Below are positions 8,747 through 12,863 of a stretch of DNA of 12,863 bases, piece after piece. The notes under the pieces are model-generated. The model was not told the origin of the DNA, searched no databases, and saw only the letters and a program-made list of their open reading frames with translations. A program made the translations under genes and the position numbers. Position 1 is the first letter of the stretch, and every line of letters begins with the position of its first letter. The stretch is from Actinomycetota bacterium (GTDB taxonomy: Bacteria; Actinomycetota; UBA4738): positions 1,561 to 14,423 of the forward strand of contig VAYJ01000076.1 of NCBI GenBank assembly GCA_005888465.1, written 5' to 3'.

Positions 8747-9540
8747 GCGCCATCACCACCTGGCACCCGTCGATGGGGCTGCCGATACGGGTCGAGGCCG
8801 AGGTCCCGGTGCCGGTCCCACGGCGACGGCGGCGGTTCGCGACGCTTCTCGTCACGCTGCTGGGCACCGTCGTGCTGCTCGCGGCCGGCGCGTGGGTGAC
8901 CACATCGCAGATCTTCGCGATGCGTTCGTTGCACGTGACGGGCAACCTTCACCTCACGAGCGACCAGGTGGCCACGATCGCAGGCCTCACCGATCGCACG
9001 AATGTGCTCTGGGTCTCGTCCTCGACGATCGTTCGGCGGCTCGAGGCCAACCCGTGGGTCCTGTCGGCACGCGTTGAGCGAACGCTCCCCGGCGGCATCA
9101 CGGTTCGGATCACCGAGCGCGTGCCCGTCGCGATCCTCGCTGGCCCGCACCTGATCGTGGCCGCCGACGGCGTCGTCCTGGGGCCCGCGACGGGACCCGT
9201 GCGGCTCCCGACGATCCAGGGGACGGTGCAGGGCGGCTCCCCGCCTCGGGTTCAGGGGGCGCCGGGCGGCCTGGGCGTCGCCGCCGCCATCCCGTGGCCT
9301 GCACGCGAGGACGTCAAGCTCATCGCGATCGCCCCCGACGGTCAGATCACGCTCACGCTCGCCGGCGGGATCGATGTCCTCTACGGCGACGCGACGCAGG
9401 TCGCGGCGAAGGGGAGAGCCCTGCAGGCCGTCCTCGACTGGGCCGACCGCAACCACGTGCGCCCGCGAACCATCGACCTGCATGCTCCGGACGCGCCTGC
9501 GATCACGGGGCAGTCCGGCCGCCCGACGTCCGTCCCCTGA
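8743..9540 (+). CDS. ftsQ: FtsQ/DivIB-type cell division protein
   Basis: FtsQ is a bitopic membrane protein that recruits the FtsL-FtsB-type divisome subcomplex. The product has 265 residues. A short cytoplasmic tail ends in an arginine cluster (27-31), which fits the positive-inside rule. One membrane segment covers about 33-55. The extracytoplasmic POTRA domain (about 59-127) begins with MRSLHVTGNLHLTSDQV and includes LEANPWVLSARVERTLPG, then ITERVPVAIL leading into the beta domain. The C-terminal portion is poorly conserved, as usual. ATG 8743 overlaps the murC stop (ATGA), so translation is probably coupled. The gene closes the compact block: the stop at 9538-9540 is followed by the only sizeable non-coding gap in the window. 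Assignment rests on POTRA motifs, topology and position directly before ftsZ. Confidence 0.93.
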   Translation: MSAITTWHPSMGLPIRVEAEVPVPVPRRRRRFATLLVTLLGTVVLLAAGAWVTTSQIFAMRSLHVTGNLHLTSDQVATIAGLTDRTNVLWVSSSTIVRRLEANPWVLSARVERTLPGGITVRITERVPVAILAGPHLIVAADGVVLGPATGPVRLPTIQGTVQGGSPPRVQGAPGGLGVAAAIPWPAREDVKLIAIAPDGQITLTLAGGIDVLYGDATQVAAKGRALQAVLDWADRNHVRPRTIDLHAPDAPAITGQSGRPTSVP

Positions 9541-9569
9541 TTTCCACCGTCGCCTGCGCATTGTGGAAA
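9541..9569. promoter_or_regulatory. 7-bp dyad upstream of the ftsZ promoter, containing a DnaA-box-like 9-mer
   Basis: TTTCCAC (9541-9547) and GTGGAAA (9563-9569) form a perfect inverted repeat with a 15-nt spacer, and the arm starts are 22 nt apart, about two helical turns. The right arm extends to TGTGGAAAA (9562-9570), whose complement TTTTCCACA fits the relaxed DnaA box TTWTNCACA. The left arm is a weaker match. The dyad ends 6 nt before the putative -35. No T-run follows it, so a terminator for the upstream block is unlikely. Operator function is inferred only. Confidence 0.4.
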
Positions 9570-9575
9570 AAGGGG

Positions 9576-9604
9576 TTGACCAGTCGCGCCCGCTGATGTA
9601 CATT
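9576..9604 (+). promoter_or_regulatory. Putative sigma-70-type promoter of ftsZ
   Basis: TTGACC (9576-9581, 5 of 6 to TTGACA) and TACATT (9599-9604, 4 of 6 to TATAAT) are separated by exactly 17 nt. This would put the transcript start near 9611 and give a leader of about 117 nt. The surrounding 9591-9670 stretch is about 58 % AT, far above the rest of the window. A second -10-like TATACA lies at 9626-9631 without a convincing -35. The leader contains a small hairpin, GGGCT (9693-9697) with AGCCC (9704-9708), just before the ribosome binding site. Confidence 0.6.
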
Positions 9605-9712
9605 CCTCGCTTTGCGGATGAGGTTTATACATTTTAAGCCTCAACTAGAGCGTTAGGAATTCAGTCAATGTCGGCACTTTCCCCAGGTAGAAGGGCTTCC
9701 CGGAGCCCACGG

Positions 9713-9726
9713 ACGGAGGAGAGGGT
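9713..9726 (+). promoter_or_regulatory. Strong ribosome binding site of ftsZ
   Basis: ACGGAGGAGAGGGT includes a full GGAGG core (9715-9719) 8 nt before ATG 9728. It decides the ftsZ start against the in-frame ATG at 9668, which has no such site. The same 14 nt recur before sepF. Confidence 0.8.
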
Positions 9727-9727
9727 T

Positions 9728-10858
9728 ATGCAGGCTCCGCAGAACTACCTTGCCGTGATCAAGGTCGTGGGCATCGGGGGTGGCGGCGTGAACGCCGTCA
9801 ACCGGATGATCGAGTCCGGGCTGAAGGGCGTCGAGTTCATCGCGATGAACACCGACGCCCAGGCGCTCCTGATGTCTGAAGCTGACGTCAAGCTTGACAT
9901 CGGGCGCGAGACGACCCGTGGACTCGGCGCAGGCTCGAACCCCGAAGTGGGCAAGCGTGCCGCAGACGAGCATCGCACCGAGATCGAGGAGATCCTCAAG
10001 GGTGCCGACATGGTGTTCATCACCGCCGGCGAGGGCGGCGGGACCGGCACGGGCGGCGCCCCGATCGTGGCAGAGATCGCCCGGACCATCGGGGCCCTCA
10101 CCATTGGCGTCGTCACGCGGCCCTTCTCCTTTGAGGGACGCAAGCGCGCCACCCAGGCCGATATAGGGATCAGTGAGCTGAAGGCCGCCGTCGACACGCT
10201 CATCATCGTGCCGAACGATCGTCTGCTCCAAGTCTCCGACCCGATCACGCCCGTGATCGATGCCTTCCGCATGGCGGACCAGGTCCTGTATCAGGGCGTG
10301 GACGGCATCACCTCGCTCATCATGACCCCGGGCCTCATCAATCTTGACTTCGCGGACGTGAAGGCCGTCATGACGGGCGCCGGCTCGGCGCTGATGGGGA
10401 TCGGGCACGGCTCGGGCGAGGGCCGCGCCGAGGAGGCCGCCCGATCGGCGATCTCCTCGCCGCTCCTCGAGTCCTCGATCGAGGGCGCGAAGGGCGTGCT
10501 GCTCGCGATCGCGGGTCCCTCTGACCTGGCGCTCCACGAGGTCAACCGCGCGGCCGAGACGATCACGAAAGTCGCGCACCCGGACGCCAACATCATCTTC
10601 GGTGCAGTCATCGACGACGCGCTCGGGGACGTGGTTCGGGTCACCGTCATCGCGGCCGGGTTCGACAAGCTGGGCAACGGCAAGAACGGGAAGAACGGCA
10701 GGCTCGCCCGCGTCATCGAGTCCGAGAAGGCCGAGCGCGAGCCCATGCCCTCGCTCCTCGAGGACGAGGACGAGGACGAGATGTTCAAGCCGGCGCCGGC
10801 CACGGTCGTGTTCGACGCCGACGAGGACCTGGACATCCCGGACTTCCTGAAGAGCTAG
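9728..10858 (+). CDS. ftsZ: FtsZ, tubulin-like division GTPase
   Basis: FtsZ polymerises into the cytokinetic ring at midcell. The protein has 376 residues. The nucleotide-binding N-terminal domain has VVGIGGGGVNAVNRM (13-27), NTDAQAL (41-47), the tubulin signature GGGTGTGG (103-110), RPFSFEGRKR (131-140) and NDR (163-165). The T7 synergy loop NLDFAD (205-210) completes the GTPase site. The core ends near 313. A short linker (about 314-363) is basic and Lys/Asn/Gly-rich (KNGKNGR) and then strongly acidic, encoded by GAGGAC repeats at 10760-10780. The conserved C-terminal peptide is DLDIPDFLKS (367-376), the SepF and FtsW docking type found in actinobacteria. The start at 9728 is set by the GGAGG site. 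It has its own putative promoter, unlike the overlapping genes before it. No ftsA is adjacent, so SepF (12415) is the likely membrane anchor. Confidence 0.98.
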   Translation: MQAPQNYLAVIKVVGIGGGGVNAVNRMIESGLKGVEFIAMNTDAQALLMSEADVKLDIGRETTRGLGAGSNPEVGKRAADEHRTEIEEILKGADMVFITAGEGGGTGTGGAPIVAEIARTIGALTIGVVTRPFSFEGRKRATQADIGISELKAAVDTLIIVPNDRLLQVSDPITPVIDAFRMADQVLYQGVDGITSLIMTPGLINLDFADVKAVMTGAGSALMGIGHGSGEGRAEEAARSAISSPLLESSIEGAKGVLLAIAGPSDLALHEVNRAAETITKVAHPDANIIFGAVIDDALGDVVRVTVIAAGFDKLGNGKNGKNGRLARVIESEKAEREPMPSLLEDEDEDEMFKPAPATVVFDADEDLDIPDFLKS

Positions 10859-10864
10859 GGGCCT

Positions 10865-10879
10865 CGCCGGGCCCCGGCG
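10865..10879 (+). repeat. GC-rich inverted repeat just after ftsZ
   Basis: CGCCGGG and CCCGGCG flank a single central C, 7 nt after the ftsZ stop (tag at 10856-10858). As RNA it could form a 5-bp all-GC stem with a 5-nt loop. It lacks a U-tract, so intrinsic termination is doubtful. Transcript end stabilisation or pausing is possible. Confidence 0.45.
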
Positions 10880-10905
10880 CGTGGGGGCGGGAGGGACGCG
10901 AGATG

Positions 10906-10928
10906 CGAGGCGCCCTTCCCCCGCCTCG
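10906..10928 (+). repeat. Second inverted repeat in the ftsZ-pgeF spacer
   Basis: CGAGGCG (10906-10912) and CGCCTCG (10922-10928) form a perfect 7-bp stem with the loop CCCTTCCCC. No T-run follows. GCCTCG also occurs at 10861-10866 at the edge of the first repeat, so CGAGGC could pair there instead, and the two foldings would compete. The remainder of the 121-nt spacer is C-rich, with no clear promoter. Confidence 0.45.
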
Positions 10929-10979
10929 AGGGTGACGTCACTCCCGACCCCCACCCACCACCCCGAAGGGCGGGTCGAC

Positions 10980-11713
10980 GTGCTGGAACGACGCGAGCTG
11001 GGCCGAGGGATCGTCGCGCTCGTCTCCCGTCCGCTCGAGTCCGCGGGGTTCCTCGTGGCGTTCACCGAACGCTCGGGCGGCACGAGCGCCGCGCCCTATC
11101 GAAGCCTGAATCTCAGCCTCGCGACCGACGATGCCCCGGAGTCGGTCCGCGAAAACCGGCGCCGGGCTTGCGACGCGCTCTCGATCGAGCGGTTCGCGAC
11201 GGGCGAGCAGGTGCACGGGGCCCGCATCGGACGGGTCGGCCCGAAGCGGGCCGGCGCCGGCTTCGAGGATCGCTCCGACTCGGTTGCGGGCACCGACGCA
11301 CTCCTCACCACCTCGCGCGGCGTCGCGATCGGCGTGCTCGTCGCTGACTGCGTGCCGATCGCGCTTGCCGATCCGCTGAGCGGCCGGCTGTGTGTGATCC
11401 ACGCCGGATGGCGGGGGATCGCGGCGGGCGTCGTGTCCACCGCGATCGGCGCGTTCCCGGACCCGTCGTCCGTGCGCGTCGCGATCGGGCCCGCGATCGG
11501 GCCGGACCACTACGAGGTCGGACAGGACGTCGCCTTGGAAACCGGATCCTCCTCGATCTCCCCGGCACCGTCGCGCGGATCCTGAAGGAGCGCGGCGTTC
11601 GGCGCACCGAGGACGCCGGACTCTGCACGGCGTGTGAGACGCGTCGCTTCTTCTCGCATCGGCGCGACGGTGTTACGGGACGCCAGGCGTTGCTCGCGCT
11701 TCGGCTCGCGTGA
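10980..11713 (+). pseudogene. pgeF: PgeF (YfiH/YlmD family, peptidoglycan editing factor), disrupted by an internal frame break
   Basis: PgeF-family proteins are cytosolic multicopper-oxidase-fold hydrolases that remove L-Ser-containing UDP-MurNAc precursors. The start is taken as GTG 10980 with GAAGGG 9 nt upstream; GTG 10932 and GTG 10881 are upstream alternatives. The first frame encodes FLVAFTERSGG, PYRSLNLSLATDD, EQVHGARIG (His codon 11214-11216), ADCVPIAL (Cys 11349-11351), HAGWRGIA (His 11400-11402) and IGPAIGPDHYEVGQDVA, so the metal triad is present. Near 11535 family similarity jumps to the -1 frame, which gives ILLDLPGTVARILKERGV, then GLCTACETRRFFSHRRDG and TGRQALLAL to the stop at 11713. 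The first frame instead ends in unrelated residues at 11585. About 15-20 residues expected between the two parts are absent, so a deletion of about 50 nt is more likely than a one-base error. Real decay or an assembly error are both possible. The original stop overlaps yggS as GTGA. Confidence 0.85.
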
Positions 11714-12390
11714 GCGACGCGGCCGAGGCTGCCGTCGCTCGCGTCCGCGAACGGATCGCGCTCGCCTGCGCGCGGTCGGGCCGCGCACCAGGGTCGGTCC
11801 GGCTCATCGCCGTGACGAAGACCGTCGCCACCGAGACGATCCGACGGGCCGTCGCCTCCGCCCGCCTGACGGACCTCGGGGAGAACCGAGCCAGGGACCT
11901 GGCGGCGAAGGCGGCCTCGGTCCCCGCCACGTGGCACTTCCTCGGCAAGTTGCAGCGCGGGACCGCGCACCTCGTCGCGGCAAACGCCGCATGGGTGCAC
12001 TCGGCCGAACCCGGGAGCGGCCTCGAGGCCGTCGCGCGCCACGCGACTCGTGCCGGCGCCCGGCTCCGTTGCCTGGTGCAGGTCGACTTCCTCGGGACAC
12101 GCCAGGGCGTCGCACCCGAGGAGGCGGCGGCCTTCGTCGAGCAGGCGCGCTCCCTCGCGGGGCTCGACATCGTTGGGCTCATGACGCTTCCGCCCGTGAC
12201 GGCGGAGCCCGAAGGGGCGCGGCCCTACTTCGCCCACCTCCACGAGCTGCTCGAGCGGCTCTCGCGGGCCCATCCGGGGCTCCAGGAATTGTCCATGGGG
12301 ATGTCTGCTGATTACGAGGTTGCGGTAGAGGAAGGCGCTACGATGGTGCGGATCGGGAGAGCCCTGTTCCAGGGGGCCGACCAGCGGTGA
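11710..12390 (+). CDS. yggS: YggS/PROSC-type pyridoxal phosphate homeostasis protein
   Basis: This is a cytosolic single-domain PLP-binding protein with an alanine-racemase-like barrel fold. It controls free PLP levels and has no known catalytic activity. The product has 226 residues, the family's usual size. The PLP lysine is Lys37 in LIAVTKTV. LGENRARDL, TWHFLGKLQR, LVQVDFLG, GLMTLPP and LSMGMSADYEVAVEEGATMVRIGRALF follow in family order. Some normally conserved positions differ: LQRGT where LQxNK is usual, and DFLGTRQG where NxxxExxKxG is usual. The phosphate-binding C-terminal part looks intact. GTG 11710 overlaps the pgeF stop by 4 nt, and a site lying before sepF and after pgeF is typical of actinobacteria. 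How a coupled start would work if pgeF translation ends early at 11585 is unclear. Confidence 0.92.
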   Translation: MSDAAEAAVARVRERIALACARSGRAPGSVRLIAVTKTVATETIRRAVASARLTDLGENRARDLAAKAASVPATWHFLGKLQRGTAHLVAANAAWVHSAEPGSGLEAVARHATRAGARLRCLVQVDFLGTRQGVAPEEAAAFVEQARSLAGLDIVGLMTLPPVTAEPEGARPYFAHLHELLERLSRAHPGLQELSMGMSADYEVAVEEGATMVRIGRALFQGADQR

Positions 12391-12398
12391 CGCTCGTG

Positions 12399-12412
12399 AC
12401 GGAGGAGAGGGT
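12399..12412 (+). promoter_or_regulatory. Strong ribosome binding site of sepF
   Basis: ACGGAGGAGAGGGT, identical over 14 nt to the segment before ftsZ, has its GGAGG core 9 nt before ATG 12415. It fixes the sepF start. Only 24 nt separate yggS and sepF, and no promoter is evident. Confidence 0.75.
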
Positions 12413-12414
12413 CG

Positions 12415-12863
12415 ATGGCCGGGGTGTGGAAGAAGACCATGCAGTACTTGGGCCTGGTCGAGGACGACGACCTCGAGGACCTGGACGACAGCGTCGAGGC
12501 GCCGGAGAGCGGTGGCGAATCGGCGCCCGTGCGCCGGATCGCGCGCGAGATGACGAGCGTCGACCGGCCGGAGACGATCGTTCGGACCATGCCCTCCTCG
12601 CGGGTCCCGGCCATGGCCTCGATCCACCGCTCCGAGCCCCGTCGGTTCAACGACGCGCGCGACATCGGCGAGCGGTACCGCCAGGGCGTCCCTGTGATCA
12701 TGAACCTCCAGGGCGCCGAGGACCCCGTCGCCCGTCGCCTCGTGGACTTCGCCTCCGGGCTCGTGTTCGGCCTGGACGGGAAGATCGAGATGGTCGCCTC
12801 GCGCGTCTACCTGCTCACCCCGGCCAACATGGAGGTCTCCGCCGAGGAGCGGGAGCGCCTCGT
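12415..12863 (+). CDS. sepF: SepF, FtsZ membrane anchor, 3' partial
   Basis: SepF links FtsZ filaments to the membrane and bundles them. In bacteria lacking FtsA it is the main early anchor. The frame from ATG 12415 stays open to the window edge, giving 149 codons; the family's usual length is around 150-170, so little is missing. The N-terminal helix MAGVWKKTMQYLGL (1-14) is amphipathic and fits membrane targeting. An acidic, low-complexity linker follows (EDDDLEDLDD, 16-25, continuing to about 75). The core SepF domain starts around 77 with FNDARDIGERYRQGVPVIMN (residues 79-97), then RRLVDFASGLVFGLDGKIEMV (residues 108-128) and VYLLTPANMEVS (131-142), the conserved FtsZ-binding beta-sheet and dimer helix. 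Its FtsZ partner peptide (IPDFLKS) is encoded 1.5 kb upstream. A typical next gene would be yggT, but it lies outside the window. Confidence 0.95.
   Translation, partial: MAGVWKKTMQYLGLVEDDDLEDLDDSVEAPESGGESAPVRRIAREMTSVDRPETIVRTMPSSRVPAMASIHRSEPRRFNDARDIGERYRQGVPVIMNLQGAEDPVARRLVDFASGLVFGLDGKIEMVASRVYLLTPANMEVSAEERERL

Noticed and set aside
9596..9637. Tiny frame of 13 codons (MYIPRFADEVYTF) that could be a leader peptide before ftsZ
   Set aside because: Its start codon overlaps the putative -10 element and lies upstream of the predicted transcript start, and it has no ribosome binding site.
9668..9727. Upstream in-frame ATG giving ftsZ 20 extra N-terminal residues
   Set aside because: It has no ribosome binding site, the extra residues are not FtsZ-like, and ATG 9728 has GGAGG at ideal spacing.
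10865..10879. Intrinsic terminator after ftsZ
   Set aside because: The stem is GC-rich but is followed by a G-rich sequence, not a T-run, so it is listed as an inverted repeat only.
9665..11083. Minus-strand open frame (about 470 codons) opposite ftsZ
   Set aside because: It is the codon-position shadow of ftsZ and shows no recognisable domain.
11520..11550. Programmed -1 ribosomal frameshift to make full-length PgeF
   Set aside because: No X XXY YYZ slippery heptamer is present and about 15-20 expected residues are missing in either frame, so a deletion explains it better.
11305..12627. Minus-strand open frame (about 440 codons) opposite pgeF, yggS and sepF
   Set aside because: It spans three recognised plus-strand genes and encodes no recognisable motif.
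1..12863. A novel defence, mobile or biosynthetic system hidden in the window
   Set aside because: Every open stretch is accounted for by conserved dcw genes in canonical order. No repeats arrays, integrase or transposase motifs, RNA genes or unassigned coding regions were seen.

Overview
The window is a division and cell wall (dcw) gene cluster from a high-GC bacterium (about 70 % GC by eye). All genes lie on the + strand and are tightly packed. In order they are murE (5' end cut by the window edge), murF, mraY, murD, ftsW, murG, murC, ftsQ, ftsZ, pgeF (broken), yggS and sepF (3' end cut by the window edge). The order ftsZ-pgeF-yggS-sepF, the absence of ftsA, FtsZ anchoring by SepF, and a MurE with the meso-diaminopimelate signature DNPR all point to Actinomycetota. 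Because the sequences do not obviously match a familiar genus, I infer a deep-branching or uncultured actinobacterium. Class-level placement is not possible by eye.

Positions 1-9540 form one block of eight genes with almost no spacing. Neighbours overlap by 4 nt (GTGA or ATGA) or 1 nt (TGATG), so the block looks like one translationally coupled operon transcribed from upstream of the window. It encodes the cytoplasmic Mur ligases that build UDP-MurNAc-pentapeptide (MurC, MurD, MurE, MurF), the two enzymes that make lipid I and lipid II (MraY, MurG), the SEDS glycan polymerase FtsW and the divisome scaffold FtsQ. murB, often found between murC and ftsQ in relatives, is missing here.

Positions 9541-9727 are the only substantial non-coding gap. 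It is AT-rich compared with the rest and holds a good sigma-70 type promoter (TTGACC, 17 nt, TACATT), a 7-bp dyad next to the -35 that contains a DnaA-box-like 9-mer, and a strong ribosome binding site. ftsZ therefore probably has its own promoter.

Downstream of ftsZ, a 121-nt spacer holds two GC-rich inverted repeats. pgeF follows, and its reading frame breaks near 11535 with about 15-20 codons apparently lost. yggS (PLP homeostasis protein, rather divergent in its middle) overlaps the pgeF end by 4 nt. sepF is last, with the same 14-nt ribosome binding segment as ftsZ. FtsZ and SepF are direct partners: the FtsZ C-terminal peptide is the SepF docking site.

No mobile elements, RNA genes, CRISPR arrays or unknown protein-coding genes were seen. 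This is a core housekeeping region. The points worth a second look are the pgeF lesion, the ftsZ control region and the ftsZ-pgeF spacer, rather than a new system.
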